64,000 nucleotides of DNA from an uncultured Bacteroidota bacterium (GTDB lineage: Bacteria; Bacteroidota; Bacteroidia; Flavobacteriales; Flavobacteriaceae): NCBI GenBank assembly GCA_902594745.1, contig CACJNF010000004.1, forward strand, positions 90,143 through 154,142, in the 5' to 3' direction. Under the pieces are notes generated by a model that saw nothing but the letters and a program-made list of their open reading frames with translations, was not told where the DNA came from and did no database searches. Below are positions 47,899-56,716 of the stretch, one piece after another. A program made the translations under genes and the position numbers. The stretch's first letter is position 1. Every line of letters starts with the position of its first letter.

Positions 47899-48781
47899 TT
47901 TGTTTGGTGATATAGAAGTTAAACCTGTTCTTAAATGGGTTGGTGGTAAAAGAGAACTAATACCTGACATACGAGAATATTATAAAAATCTCAACCCAAA
48001 TAAATACATAGAACCTTTTTTCGGTGGTGGTTCTGTGTATTTTGATATACTCAAAACCTTTGGTGTTGAATTAAAAGAACACTCAATTATAAATGATTTA
48101 AATACAGATTTGATTGAGATGTATAAAAACATTAAATCTTTACCAGATGAAATAATCAAATATTGTAAAGAATTAGAGAAGGATTATTATAAGTATGATT
48201 ATTACCACATTAGAGATAGGTTTAATGGAATAGATAGAGATAAAAATCCAGTTGAAAGATATGAAGGAGTTGTTCGTTCCTCATCTTTAATACTTCTAAA
48301 TAGAACTTGTTTTAATGGTTTATACAGGGTAAATAGTAAAGGGTTGTTCAATGTTCCTAAAGGAAATTATAAAAACCCAAGAATAGTTGATGAAGATAAT
48401 CTCCACAAACTATCTTCTCTTCTACCAAAAACAGAGAACATAAGAAACACTCAGTTTGATGATATCGAAGAAGTAGAAAAGGGTGATTTAGTTTACTTTG
48501 ACCCCCCTTATCACCCTTTGAACGAAACCTCATCATTTACATCATATAGTGGTTCCTTTGGAAGAAAAGAACAAGTAAGATTGAGAGATTATTTTAAGAA
48601 ACTAAATGACGAAGGGGTAAATGTAATTCTATCCAACTCATCATCTCCATTTATTAAAGAAATCTACAATGAATTCAATGTAGTTGAAGTTTATTGTAGT
48701 AGGAATATAAATAGTAAGTCCAATAAGAGAGGGAAAATACCTGAATTTTTAGTTATTGGAGACGAAATATTAAACCAATGA
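47891..48781 (+). CDS. Dam-like DNA adenine methyltransferase of DpnM type (alpha class)
   Basis: The 296-residue protein has the alpha-class order: motif X/I KWVGGKRELIPDI and PFFGGGSVYFDI at the N-terminus, then motif IV LVYFDPPYHPLN near residue 200. This matches Dam and M1.DpnII, which methylate adenine in GATC on double-stranded DNA. It starts with GTG at 47891, overlapping the upstream methyltransferase gene by eight bases, and overlaps the nuclease gene by four. The GATC target is inferred from family relationships and not shown here. Confidence 0.92.
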   Translation: MFDLFGDIEVKPVLKWVGGKRELIPDIREYYKNLNPNKYIEPFFGGGSVYFDILKTFGVELKEHSIINDLNTDLIEMYKNIKSLPDEIIKYCKELEKDYYKYDYYHIRDRFNGIDRDKNPVERYEGVVRSSSLILLNRTCFNGLYRVNSKGLFNVPKGNYKNPRIVDEDNLHKLSSLLPKTENIRNTQFDDIEEVEKGDLVYFDPPYHPLNETSSFTSYSGSFGRKEQVRLRDYFKKLNDEGVNVILSNSSSPFIKEIYNEFNVVEVYCSRNINSKSNKRGKIPEFLVIGDEILNQ

Positions 48782-49689
48782 AACAAATAAATTTTTATAA
48801 CAAAAATCAATTAACCACCCCAAGCGATGTGTTTCGCTATTTAGTGAAAACAATTCTATTAAATAATAGAACATGGGAATACTTTATCAATTGGGATAAA
48901 GTATTTAACAATGTAAATCAATATAATATTGAACTTAATATTTTGAATTCTTTGTGTGGTTCAAAAGATTTTGATAATGAACTTAGATTTATACTTCAAA
49001 AGTATCCTGAGGTAATAAAAGTATTCCCGACTTTGTTAGGAGTAAGGGATAAAAAAATTGATGTTTTAGATAGTAGTGTATTACCTGATTTTAAGTTTAG
49101 AGAATTTGATTTTGGTAATCCTAATTTATTTTCTGATGATTTTGAAAACTATGTGTTGTTTTTTGAAAAGAGTGGATTAAAAAAACTGATTATTGATGGA
49201 GGTTTAACAAACATCAAAGATTACACATATGGTGTTGAGGTTGGATTGGATACAAATGGAAGAAAGAATAGAGGTGGAACTATCATGGAAGATTTAGTTG
49301 ATGATTTACTTCAAAAAGTTTATGGATTAGATGATTCAACATATACAACACAAGGTTCACCAACAAGTGTAAAAGAAAAGTGGGGTGTAGATTTACCTGT
49401 AGATAAATCTTCAAGAAGACCCGATTTCGTTGTATACAAAAACAATAAACTTTATTGGATAGAAACCAATTTTTATTCCGGTGGAGGTTCTAAACTAAAA
49501 TCTACTTGTGGAGAATATAAGTCTCTTTATGATTTTTGTAGTAATAATGGTGTAGAGTTTATTTGGATAACTGATGGGGAGGGTTGGAAAACCACATTAA
49601 AACCTCTTGAGGAAACATTCCTACACAATGATTACATCTTTAATTTGAGTATGGTTAAAGATGGTGTATTAAATGATTTATGGGGTTAA
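48778..49689 (+). CDS. DpnII-type type II restriction endonuclease
   Basis: The 303-residue protein has the DpnII/MboI family pattern: GVEVGLDTNGRKNRGGTIME near residue 160, then SRRPDFVVYKNNKLYWIETNF interrupted by a PD-(E)xK-like layout, and YSGGGSKLKSTCGEY. These supply catalytic Asp/Glu and Lys residues. Such enzymes cut unmethylated GATC. Length is close to R.DpnII (288 residues). It is the third gene of the module, overlapping dpnM by four bases. No DNA repeats or integrase were found at its borders. Confidence 0.9.
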   Translation: MKQINFYNKNQLTTPSDVFRYLVKTILLNNRTWEYFINWDKVFNNVNQYNIELNILNSLCGSKDFDNELRFILQKYPEVIKVFPTLLGVRDKKIDVLDSSVLPDFKFREFDFGNPNLFSDDFENYVLFFEKSGLKKLIIDGGLTNIKDYTYGVEVGLDTNGRKNRGGTIMEDLVDDLLQKVYGLDDSTYTTQGSPTSVKEKWGVDLPVDKSSRRPDFVVYKNNKLYWIETNFYSGGGSKLKSTCGEYKSLYDFCSNNGVEFIWITDGEGWKTTLKPLEETFLHNDYIFNLSMVKDGVLNDLWG

Positions 49690-49740
49690 AACTTCTTTCA
49701 AAAATAAATATTTTGGTTCACGCTTAAAGTCCTAAAAAAC

Positions 49741-49771
49741 AAAAACCCTCATAGTCAAGGACTTAGAGGGC
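49741..49771 (-). terminator. Terminator downstream of the CAU tRNA
   Basis: On the minus strand, CCCTC and GAGGG form a stem around a longer, partly paired loop, followed by a T-run. It lies eight bases beyond the tRNA 3' end and would also protect the restriction gene from antisense read-through. Confidence 0.6.
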
Positions 49772-49778
49772 TTAAGGG

Positions 49779-49852
49779 TGGTCCCACCTGGACTCGAACC
49801 AGGGACCAAATGATTATGAGTCATCTACTCTAACCAACTGAGCTATAGGACC
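49779..49852 (-). tRNA. tRNA with CAU anticodon (Ile2 more likely than Met)
   Basis: A 74-base cloverleaf is visible on the minus strand: a seven-pair acceptor (GGTCCTA with TGGGACC), D-arm GCTC...GAGT, anticodon stem GATGA/TCATT with loop CTCATAA, and T-arm CCTGG/CCAGG with TTCGAGT. The discriminator is A and CCA is not encoded. The anticodon is CAU. The stem-loop GACTCATAATC and the following TTGGTC match E. coli tRNA-Ile2 (read as lysidine-AU) more than elongator Met, but this assignment is inference. Confidence 0.93.
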
Positions 49853-49925
49853 GGTGTTGGCGCAAATATACAATTTCACTATCTTTTTATAAAACATAAA
49901 TTAAATTTTTGTTTTTTATTTAAAC

Positions 49926-49933
49926 TACTTTTG
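49926..49933 (+). promoter_or_regulatory. -7 box (TACTTTTG) of rbfA, leaderless geometry
   Basis: An exact TAnnTTTG match lies four bases before ATG 49938. The transcript should begin at the start codon. A TTTG at 49908-49911 is closer than the usual -33 spacing. Confidence 0.6.
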
Positions 49934-49937
49934 ACAA

Positions 49938-50297
49938 ATGGAAAGTCAGAGACAGAAAAAGATTTCTTCTTTAATACAAAAAGAGCTTGCTGGGTTAATT
50001 AACAAAGACCTTAGAAGGGGTGGTATCAAAAATCTTATCATCTCTGTAACTAAGACACGTGTTTCTCCTGATCTTTCATTGTGTAAGGTTTATTTGAGTA
50101 TTTTTCCAAGTGATAACTCTGTTGCTCAAATTGCTCTTTTACAAAAAAACTCAGCCAAAATAAAATATGATCTTTCTGTTATGTTAAAGAAGCATTTAAG
50201 AAAAGTTCCTGAGCTTGCTTTTTTTCTCGACGACTCACTTGATTATATCGATTCTGTTGAAGATTCTATTAACAACCCTGACAATCCTTTAAAATAA
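49938..50297 (+). CDS. rbfA: Ribosome-binding factor A
   Basis: RbfA binds the immature 30S subunit near the 5' end of 16S rRNA and is required for its maturation at low temperature. The 119-residue protein starts MESQRQKKISSLIQKELAGL and has the single KH-like fold with ISVTKTRVSPDLSLCKVYLSIF and HLRKVPELAFFLDDSLDY, the conserved family stretch. Its stop is one base from the start of the FtsX-like gene. The promoter box placement implies a leaderless mRNA. Confidence 0.95.
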   Translation: MESQRQKKISSLIQKELAGLINKDLRRGGIKNLIISVTKTRVSPDLSLCKVYLSIFPSDNSVAQIALLQKNSAKIKYDLSVMLKKHLRKVPELAFFLDDSLDYIDSVEDSINNPDNPLK

Positions 50298-50298
50298 A

Positions 50299-51492
50299 AT
50301 GTTTAAGTCTTATATATATAAACTTGCTTTTCGTTATTTTTTTTCAAAGGACTCTAAAACAATTGTAAACAGAATTAATGGTTTCGCTTTTTTAATGATC
50401 GTTGCTGCAGCTTGTGTTTTATTGGTTGTCTTAAGCGCTTTTGAAGGTCTTAAAGATTTTGGGCTTTTTTATACCAGCTCTTTTGATCCGGATTATAAAG
50501 TGGTCCCTAAAAAAGGTAAATACCTTTTTGTAGATCAGAAAGCTCTTAACAAAATTAGAGGACTCGAAGGTGTTTTAGGTGCTTCTGAAGTAATAGAAGA
50601 AAAGGTGGTTTTTTCAAATGAGCTAAATTCTGGTGCCACTATACTAAAGGGTGTGTTTGCTGACTATCATCTTATCCCTGCCCTCGACTCTCTTTCTCTT
50701 GTGGGTGTTTTTTCTCCAGAGAAGGAAAACACAATTTATCTTGGTGCTGATTTGGCCTCTTCTCTAGAGGTTGTTCTTAGCAAAGAGTTTTCTCTTCTTG
50801 CTACCGCTCCTAAAAGTAACACCAATAGCCTTTTTGGTTTTTCTCCTTTTTCATCTAAGCAGTTTGATATTGAAGGTATCTATCAAATAAGCAGTGATAT
50901 AGAGAAAAAATATGCGTTTACCTCGCTAGCTTCTATGGCTAGTTTAACTGGAGCTCAAGAAAATGCTTTTACATCTGTTGAGATTTTTTCAAATAAATCT
51001 CTTACTGATAACGATGTTAAAACTTTTATCATTGATGAGCTTGGAGAAAACGCTGAAGTATTGACAAAACAAGATTTAAACCCTGCGTTGTACAAGATGC
51101 TGAATACTGAAAATTTTGCCGTATATCTTATTTTTTCTCTAGTCGCATTGGTCGCTATGTTTAACCTTGTTGGCTCTCTAACAATTATGATTGTTGAAAA
51201 AAGGCGTGATTTAAGAATTCTTAAATCTCTTGGAGGGGAAAAAAATGATATTAATCAAGTGTTCTTTTTGTTGGGTATAGTAACATCTTTTTTTGGTGGG
51301 GTTGTCGGTGTTCTTTTAGCCTGGTTGATTATAGTTTTTCAAAACTCTTATTCTTTAATTTTAGTTCCTGGAACATCCATACCATATCCTATTTCTTTTA
51401 CTATTTCTAACGTTTTAATTGTTTTAACCACAATTGTTGCTTTGGGCCTGATTACTTCTTTGTGGTCTACAATTGGTTTAAAAGAAGACTAA
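50299..51492 (+). CDS. FtsX-like/LolE-type ABC permease
   Basis: The 397-residue protein has an N-terminal helix (FLMIVAAACVLLVVLSAF), a large periplasmic MacB-PCD-like domain and three C-terminal helices (FAVYLIFSLVALVAMFNLVG, VFFLLGIVTSFFGGVVGVL, ISNVLIVLTTIVALGLI). It is of the LolC/LolE type, which extracts lipoproteins for transport to the outer membrane with a LolD ATPase. No LolD is next to it. It lies one base after rbfA, an arrangement common in flavobacteria. Its TAA shares four bases with the convergent dusB stop. Confidence 0.9.
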   Translation: MFKSYIYKLAFRYFFSKDSKTIVNRINGFAFLMIVAAACVLLVVLSAFEGLKDFGLFYTSSFDPDYKVVPKKGKYLFVDQKALNKIRGLEGVLGASEVIEEKVVFSNELNSGATILKGVFADYHLIPALDSLSLVGVFSPEKENTIYLGADLASSLEVVLSKEFSLLATAPKSNTNSLFGFSPFSSKQFDIEGIYQISSDIEKKYAFTSLASMASLTGAQENAFTSVEIFSNKSLTDNDVKTFIIDELGENAEVLTKQDLNPALYKMLNTENFAVYLIFSLVALVAMFNLVGSLTIMIVEKRRDLRILKSLGGEKNDINQVFFLLGIVTSFFGGVVGVLLAWLIIVFQNSYSLILVPGTSIPYPISFTISNVLIVLTTIVALGLITSLWSTIGLKED

Positions 51493-52481
51493 ACCAATTC
51501 TTTTTGAGAGAAAGTATGTATTATTTCATCAAGCTCATGAAAGATTTTGATTGGATCTTTTTCATTAAGTATCCTGCTTTTTGTTTCTTTAAAGTTAGCA
51601 ACCCCCTTAAAGTAATTTCCATAGTGTCTTCTTGTTTCTAGAACCCCCAATACCTCTCCTTTCCACTTCACCGCCATCTCTAAATGTCTTTTTGCCATTC
51701 TTGCTTTATCTGATATTCCTGGCTCTTCTTGTTTATTGCCTGTGCTTAGATAGTGTTTTACTTGGTCAAAAAACCATGGATTTCCTATTGACGCTCTTCC
51801 TATCATAGCTCCATCAAGCCCATAGTCGTCCCTCATTTCTTTAGCCTTCTCTGGTGAGTTTACATCACCATTCCCAAAAACCGGTATATGCATTCTTGGA
51901 TTATTTTTTATTGCAGCTATTTGGGTCCAGTCTGCATCACCTTTATACATTTGAGCTCTTGTTCTTCCATGAATAGAAATTGCTTTTATACCAACATCCT
52001 GAAGTCTTTCTGCTACTTCTACTATTTTTATGGATTTTTCATCCCATCCCAGTCTGGTTTTTACAGTAACAGGCAGGCTTGTTCTTTTTACTATTTCTTT
52101 TGTAAGACTAACCATTAATGGAATGTCTTTCAAAATTCCTGCACCCGCTCCTTTACATACTACTTTTTTAACAGGACACCCATAATTAATGTCAATAATA
52201 TCTGGGTTCGTTTTTTCAACTATATCTACCGCCCCAAGCATTGAATCAAGGTTTGATCCAAATATTTGAATTCCTACAGGTCTTTCTTTTGTATATATGT
52301 CTAGTTTTTTTGTACTCTTTGCTGCGTTTCTAATAAGCCCCTCGCTTGATATAAACTCAGTGTATACAACATCTGCCCCTTGCTCTTTACAAAGCGCCCT
52401 AAAAGGAGGGTCACTCACATCTTCCATCGGTGCAAGAAGAAGAGGAAATTTAGGAAGTTCTATGTTTCCTATTTTAATCAT
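51489..52481 (-). CDS. dusB: tRNA-dihydrouridine synthase B
   Basis: DusB reduces uridine to dihydrouridine in tRNA with FMN and NADPH. The 330-residue protein has the TIM-barrel start FPLLLAPMEDVSDPPFRAL, the catalytic Cys in INYGCPVKKVVCKGAG, SIHGRTRAQMYKG and GNGDVNSPEKA for FMN phosphate, and the C-terminal helical domain with LETRRHYGNYFKG. It begins at ATG 52481, four bases after an exact promoter box, so it is expected to be leaderless. The bidirectional promoter region is shared with lepA. Confidence 0.97.
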   Translation of the reverse strand: MIKIGNIELPKFPLLLAPMEDVSDPPFRALCKEQGADVVYTEFISSEGLIRNAAKSTKKLDIYTKERPVGIQIFGSNLDSMLGAVDIVEKTNPDIIDINYGCPVKKVVCKGAGAGILKDIPLMVSLTKEIVKRTSLPVTVKTRLGWDEKSIKIVEVAERLQDVGIKAISIHGRTRAQMYKGDADWTQIAAIKNNPRMHIPVFGNGDVNSPEKAKEMRDDYGLDGAMIGRASIGNPWFFDQVKHYLSTGNKQEEPGISDKARMAKRHLEMAVKWKGEVLGVLETRRHYGNYFKGVANFKETKSRILNEKDPIKIFHELDEIIHTFSQKELV

Positions 52482-52485
52482 GTGG

Positions 52486-52493
52486 CAAAATTA
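52486..52493 (-). promoter_or_regulatory. -7 box (TAATTTTG) of dusB, leaderless geometry
   Basis: Minus-strand TAATTTTG lies four bases (CCAC) before ATG 52481. This is one of five exact matches with a 4-5 base gap in the window. Confidence 0.6.
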
Positions 52494-52544
52494 ACAATTC
52501 TTGAATTTATTTAGCTCTAGCAATTAAAGATTATACAAAGTAAG

Positions 52545-52552
52545 TATCTTTG
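52545..52552 (+). promoter_or_regulatory. -7 box (TATCTTTG) of lepA
   Basis: An exact TAnnTTTG match includes the TTG at 52550. If it is the promoter, that TTG cannot be the start codon, and the in-frame TTG 15 bases further on (52568) becomes the best candidate. Confidence 0.55.
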
Positions 52553-52567
52553 TCGAAAACGCAGGCA

Positions 52568-54367
52568 TTGTCACAAAACATAAGAAACTTCTGTATTATA
52601 GCTCATATTGATCACGGGAAAAGTACTCTCGCTGACCGTCTTTTGGATTTTACTGGCTCTGTTACTGATAGAGAAAAACAAGATCAGCTTCTTGATGACA
52701 TGGACCTTGAAAGAGAAAGAGGGATAACCATAAAGTCTCATGCTGTTCAAATGGACTATAAAAGGGGTGGTGAAAGTTTTATTTTAAACCTTATTGACAC
52801 TCCAGGTCATGTTGATTTTTCATATGAGGTTTCAAGGGCAATTGCTGCTTGTGAAGGCGCTTTGTTGGTTGTGGATGCTGCCCAAAGTATTCAAGCACAA
52901 ACTATTTCAAACCTTTATCTCGCTGTTGATAATGATTTAGAAATAATTCCTGTTGTTAATAAGATTGATCTTCCATCAGCAAACACAGAGGTTGTTGTTG
53001 ACGAAATTGTTTCGCTTATTGGTTGTAAGCCCGATGAGGTTGTCCTTGCTTCTGCAAAAACAGGCGAGGGTATTGAGGGAATACTTAATGCAATTGTAGA
53101 AAGAGTTCCTTGTCCTGGCGGTAATCCTGACGCGCCGCTACAAGCTCTTATTTTTGACTCTGTCTTTAATCCATATAGAGGAATTGAAACTTATTTTAAG
53201 GTTGTAAACGGAAAAATTTCAAAAGGAAACAAAGTAAAATTTATGTCAACAGGAAAAAACTATGGAGCCGAAGAAGTTGGTACTCTTAAATTAAGCCAAG
53301 TGCCAAAGCAGGAAATTTTAACCGGTGATGTTGGTTATCTTATCACAGGAATAAAAGAAGCAAAGGATGTTAAGGTTGGCGACACTATAACCCTGGCTGA
53401 GGAAAGTGGTGTTTCAGCTATTGAAGGGTTTGAAGAGGTAAAGCCTATGGTTTTTGCAGGAATTTATCCTGTTGATACTGATGATTATGAAGATTTAAGG
53501 TCTAGTATGGAAAAACTGCAGCTTAATGATGCTTCTTTAGTTTTTATGCCCGAAAGTTCTGCTGCCCTTGGTTTTGGTTTTAGGTGTGGTTTTCTTGGCA
53601 TGCTTCATCTAGAAATTATTCAAGAGAGGCTTCAGAGAGAGTTTAACATGTCTGTTATAACGACAGTTCCAAATGTTTCTTATAACGCCTATGTTAAAAA
53701 GGATCCCAACGATGCTATACTTGTTAACAACCCTTCTGATCTTCCAGACCCTTCTCGTCTTGATAGGGTAGAAGAGCCGTATATTGACGCAACTATTATA
53801 ACAAAATCTGAGTTTGTTGGTAATGTGTTGACCTTGTGTATTGAAAAAAGAGGGGAAATAAAAAACCAGCGATACTTAACGCCTGAAAGAGTTGAGTTAA
53901 GCTTTAAGCTTCCTTTAGCAGAAATTGTTTTTGACTTTTATGATCGCTTAAAATCTGTTTCCAAAGGATACGCCTCTTTTGACTACTCTCCTTCTGGTTT
54001 TGTTGCTTCAAAACTTGTTCGTCTTGACATCTTGTTAAACGGAAAGTCTGTTGACGCACTTTCTTCTCTAATCCATGCAGATAATGCGCAAAGAGTTGGA
54101 AGAAAAATGTGTGAAAAACTAAGAGAGTTAATACCAAGACAGCAGTTTGACATTCCTGTTCAGGCAGCTATAGGTGCTAAAATTATTTCAAGAGAAACAA
54201 TAAAAGCCTATAGAAAAGATGTAACAGCAAAGCTATACGGAGGTGATGTAACAAGGAAAAGAAAGCTGCTTGAGAAACAAAAAAAGGGAAAGAAAAAAAT
54301 GAGAATGGTTGGGAGTGTAGAAATTCCCCAACAAGCATTTATGGCTGTTTTAAAAATTAACGACTAA
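52568..54367 (+). CDS. lepA: Elongation factor 4 (LepA)
   Basis: LepA is a translational GTPase that back-translocates or monitors stalled ribosomes. The protein has the G1 motif [30 protein letters not shown] (G3) and NKIDLP (G4), then elongation-factor domains II, III and V and the LepA-specific C-terminal domain ([20 protein letters not shown]). I choose TTG 52568, giving 599 residues, which is the normal family length; TTG 52550 would add six residues but lies inside a promoter box. No ATG is available. The MBL-fold gene follows with a one-base overlap. Confidence 0.95.
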   Translation: MSQNIRNFCIIAHIDHGKSTLADRLLDFTGSVTDREKQDQLLDDMDLERERGITIKSHAVQMDYKRGGESFILNLIDTPGHVDFSYEVSRAIAACEGALLVVDAAQSIQAQTISNLYLAVDNDLEIIPVVNKIDLPSANTEVVVDEIVSLIGCKPDEVVLASAKTGEGIEGILNAIVERVPCPGGNPDAPLQALIFDSVFNPYRGIETYFKVVNGKISKGNKVKFMSTGKNYGAEEVGTLKLSQVPKQEILTGDVGYLITGIKEAKDVKVGDTITLAEESGVSAIEGFEEVKPMVFAGIYPVDTDDYEDLRSSMEKLQLNDASLVFMPESSAALGFGFRCGFLGMLHLEIIQERLQREFNMSVITTVPNVSYNAYVKKDPNDAILVNNPSDLPDPSRLDRVEEPYIDATIITKSEFVGNVLTLCIEKRGEIKNQRYLTPERVELSFKLPLAEIVFDFYDRLKSVSKGYASFDYSPSGFVASKLVRLDILLNGKSVDALSSLIHADNAQRVGRKMCEKLRELIPRQQFDIPVQAAIGAKIISRETIKAYRKDVTAKLYGGDVTRKRKLLEKQKKGKKKMRMVGSVEIPQQAFMAVLKIND

Positions 54368-55215
54368 TGAAGCTTCACTCAATAGAGACAGGTAATTTTA
54401 AACTTGATGGAGGGGCAATGTTTGGTGTTGTTCCTAAAGTACTTTGGGAAAAAACCAACCCTGCTGATTCTCAAAACAGAATAGAGATGAGTGCTCGCTG
54501 TCTGTTAATTGAGGATGGAGAAAAGCTTATGCTGATAGATGCTGGTCTTGGAAACAAACAAAGCGAAAAATTTTTCTCTCACTACGCTAGGTCTGGAGAA
54601 ATGACCCTTGAAAGCTCTTTGGCTTCCTGTGGGTTTGGTGTTGAAGATGTTACCGATGTGTTCCTCACGCATCTTCATTTTGACCATTGTGGTGGCGCAA
54701 CTAAAAGAGAGGGTGATAAAATTGTTCCTGTTTTTAAAAACGCAAAGTTTTGGTGCTCTAAAAACCATTGGGAGTGGGCAAGCGTTAGCCCAAACCCCAG
54801 GGAAAAAGCTTCTTTTTTAGAGGAAAATCTTTTACCATTAAAAGAGTCAGGACAGTTAAATCTTTTTGACAGCACTGAAGATGGTTTTTGTTCTGAGCTT
54901 GGTTTTGACCTTTTGTTGGTAGATGGTCATACTGAACAAATGGCTTTGCCAAAAGTTCAATATAAAGGAAAAACAATTCTGTTTGCTTCAGATCTTGTGC
55001 CCACTGCCGGGCATATTCCTATCCCTTATCTTATGGGGTATGATGTGAGGCCTCTTGTTACAATGGAGGAAAAAACTAGAATTTTAAACAACTTAGTAGA
55101 AAACAATTCTTTGCTCTTTCTTCAACACGACCCTGTAAATGAGGTTGTCTTTTTAAAGAAAACCGAGAAAGGTGTTAGATTTGACAGGTCTTCTAAGCTT
55201 AAAGATCTTTTTTAA
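54367..55215 (+). CDS. MBL-fold metallohydrolase
   Basis: The 282-residue protein has the metallo-beta-lactamase motif THLHFDHCGG (HxHxDH) near residue 100, the Asp and His ligands in DGHTEQM and LFLQHDPVNE, and KTILFASDLVPTAGH. This is the subgroup related to quorum-quenching lactonases and other hydrolases, but the substrate is unknown. It starts at the last base of the lepA stop codon. The stop is followed one base later by the rnpA start. Confidence 0.92.
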   Translation: MKLHSIETGNFKLDGGAMFGVVPKVLWEKTNPADSQNRIEMSARCLLIEDGEKLMLIDAGLGNKQSEKFFSHYARSGEMTLESSLASCGFGVEDVTDVFLTHLHFDHCGGATKREGDKIVPVFKNAKFWCSKNHWEWASVSPNPREKASFLEENLLPLKESGQLNLFDSTEDGFCSELGFDLLLVDGHTEQMALPKVQYKGKTILFASDLVPTAGHIPIPYLMGYDVRPLVTMEEKTRILNNLVENNSLLFLQHDPVNEVVFLKKTEKGVRFDRSSKLKDLF

Positions 55216-55216
55216 A

Positions 55217-55534
55217 ATGAATCCCCTAAAAGGAAATAAAAAAATTGATTTTCTTTTTGAAAAAGGTGTCCGCTTTTCTTCTGAGTTTGTGCGTTGTGTT
55301 TTTTTGAAGCAGGAAACAGATGAATTGTTTTATGTTGTGTCTGTACCTAAAAAATCTTTTCCTCGTGCAGTTGATAGAAACAAAATAAAGAGGCGTCTTA
55401 GAGAAATATTAAGAAAAAATGAAAGTGTCTTTAAAAACAATGGTTTTGGTTGGTATATGATCATATACACTAGCTCTTCTTTTGTTGAATTTGACCTCCT
55501 TAATAAAGACGTTTGTTCTCTTTTTAAAAAATAG
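55217..55534 (+). CDS. rnpA: Ribonuclease P protein component
   Basis: RnpA is the protein subunit of RNase P, which removes 5' leaders from tRNA precursors. The basic 105-residue protein has KIDFLFEKGVRFSSEFVR and YVVSVPKKSFPRAVDRNKIKR, the RNR-type motif (FPRAVDRNKIKRRLRE). I start it at ATG 55217, one base after the MBL stop; the longer in-frame ATG at 55172 would lie inside that gene. The stop overlaps the start of a ricin-type lipoprotein gene by one base. No rpmH is next to it, so this is not the classical rpmH-rnpA origin cluster. Confidence 0.95.
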   Translation: MNPLKGNKKIDFLFEKGVRFSSEFVRCVFLKQETDELFYVVSVPKKSFPRAVDRNKIKRRLREILRKNESVFKNNGFGWYMIIYTSSSFVEFDLLNKDVCSLFKK

Positions 55535-56259
55535 TGCTTTTTTGTTATATTCGGTCTGTGAGGTTTTTGTGTTTCTTTTTGTTTTTTTTGTTGTCTTGTG
55601 ATAAAGGGTCCGATTTAATAATTGAAGAAACGAGTTCTCCAGAAACAACAGATATTTTTTTGTTAGACAATTTAGATCCTGGTTTTGTTTTTCCTGAAAA
55701 CCTTCAATATATGGCTTCTCGAGGAGTCAATAGTAGTGTTTGCATAGACATCCCTGAAACTTTATATTCTCCGTATGGGGGCGGGGGCGCTCCAATGCAA
55801 GGCGCTGGCGCTAGAAGCTCGTCTGTTGCCCTTGATAGACCCCTACAGGCTCATACTTGCAACTCTAGTCCTAGAGAAGGGGATTCTCAGCCTTTTTTTC
55901 AACGAATGAGCGGGTCTCTTGGTGTTTCTCCAGACCAAGGTTTTGATGTTTCCAAAATTAGTGGTGGTGAGTTTAGGTTTCCTTTTTATAATCTTTGTAT
56001 GGAAGTAGAAAATCCTGGTCAGCGTTCTGACTTAGTTTTACGTGAATGTGATCAAAATCCTAATCAAAAATTTATCTTTGAGGATGATGGCAAAATTAAA
56101 CCTGTTAATGACCTTGGTTTATGTTTGACCGCTTCTGCTAGTTATGATTGGTATGGCGGGGGATACAACCCAATATTTATTGTTCGTGAATTGTTTTTGA
56201 GCCCTTGTAATCCCTCTTTTGCTAAAAGACAAAGCTGGGGTTTAAGACCTTCTGGTTAA
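55534..56259 (+). CDS. Lipoprotein with ricin-type beta-trefoil domain
   Basis: The 241-residue protein has a lipoprotein signal (FLCFFLFFLLSC). A linker contains YSPYGGGGAPMQGAGARSSS, rich in Gly and Ala. Residues about 150-215 show a ricin B-like unit (NLCMEVENPGQRSDLVLREC, QNPNQKFIFEDDGKIKPV, LGLCLTASASYDWYGGG). Such domains bind sugars, so a surface glycan-binding role is plausible. GTG 55534 is used; GTG 55558 is also possible. It overlaps rnpA by one base, an unexpected pairing. Confidence 0.75.
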   Translation: MLFCYIRSVRFLCFFLFFLLSCDKGSDLIIEETSSPETTDIFLLDNLDPGFVFPENLQYMASRGVNSSVCIDIPETLYSPYGGGGAPMQGAGARSSSVALDRPLQAHTCNSSPREGDSQPFFQRMSGSLGVSPDQGFDVSKISGGEFRFPFYNLCMEVENPGQRSDLVLRECDQNPNQKFIFEDDGKIKPVNDLGLCLTASASYDWYGGGYNPIFIVRELFLSPCNPSFAKRQSWGLRPSG

Positions 56260-56260
56260 T

Positions 56261-56716
56261 TTATTTATTATAATACATCGCGCAGTGAGGGATGCCGTCC
56301 TCTATATATCGCTGTCCTCTGAACTCAAAACCTAGATCTAAATAAAATTTTTCTAAATACTCTTGCGCAGATATTTTAATTTCTTTTGTTTCAAAGTTGT
56401 TTTTACAAACCTCTATGCATTTTTTTACTAGTTCCTTCCCGTAGTTGTTTCCTCTTTCTTTTTCTTCAACTGCCACTCTTCCGAAACCTGGATTGTTTTC
56501 GTAATAATCTCCTTTATCGAAAATTCTTGCATATGCTATTAGCTTATTATTTATAAATCCTGATAGATGGATAGCTTTATAATCTTTATAATCAAAGTCG
56601 TTGTATAGTATTTCTTGCTCTACCACAAAAACCTCACACCTGAACTTAAATATTTCGTAAAGCTCCTTTGTGTTTATATCAGAAAACCTTTGTTCTTTCC
56701 ACTCAATCATTTTCAT
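56261..56716 (-). CDS. GNAT acetyltransferase (ElaA-like)
   Basis: The 151-residue protein matches the ElaA group of GNAT enzymes: IEWKEQRFSDINTKELYEIF, FRCEVFVVEQEILYNDFDYKD, GRVAVEEKERGNNYGKEL for acetyl-CoA binding, and YLDLGFEFRGQRYIEDGIPH near the C-terminus. The acetyl acceptor is unknown. Its start overlaps the stop of rpiB by 14 bases, so both are co-translated. The GNAT-rpiB pairing near rnr is common in flavobacteria, as far as I recall. Confidence 0.9.
   Translation of the reverse strand: MKMIEWKEQRFSDINTKELYEIFKFRCEVFVVEQEILYNDFDYKDYKAIHLSGFINNKLIAYARIFDKGDYYENNPGFGRVAVEEKERGNNYGKELVKKCIEVCKNNFETKEIKISAQEYLEKFYLDLGFEFRGQRYIEDGIPHCAMYYNK

Noticed and set aside
47131..49689. Integration of the restriction-modification module at the adjacent tRNA gene
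   Set aside because: I looked for a copy of the tRNA 3' end at the left border (47000-47130) and found only a seven-base match (TGTCCCA-like). There is no integrase and no longer direct repeat.
52550..52552. TTG start for lepA at 52550
   Set aside because: It lies inside the TATCTTTG promoter box and would give a protein six residues longer than normal; TTG 52568 gives 599 residues.
55172..55216. Longer rnpA start at 55172
   Set aside because: It would overlap the MBL gene by 44 bases and adds residues not seen in RnpA proteins; ATG 55217 fits the family.
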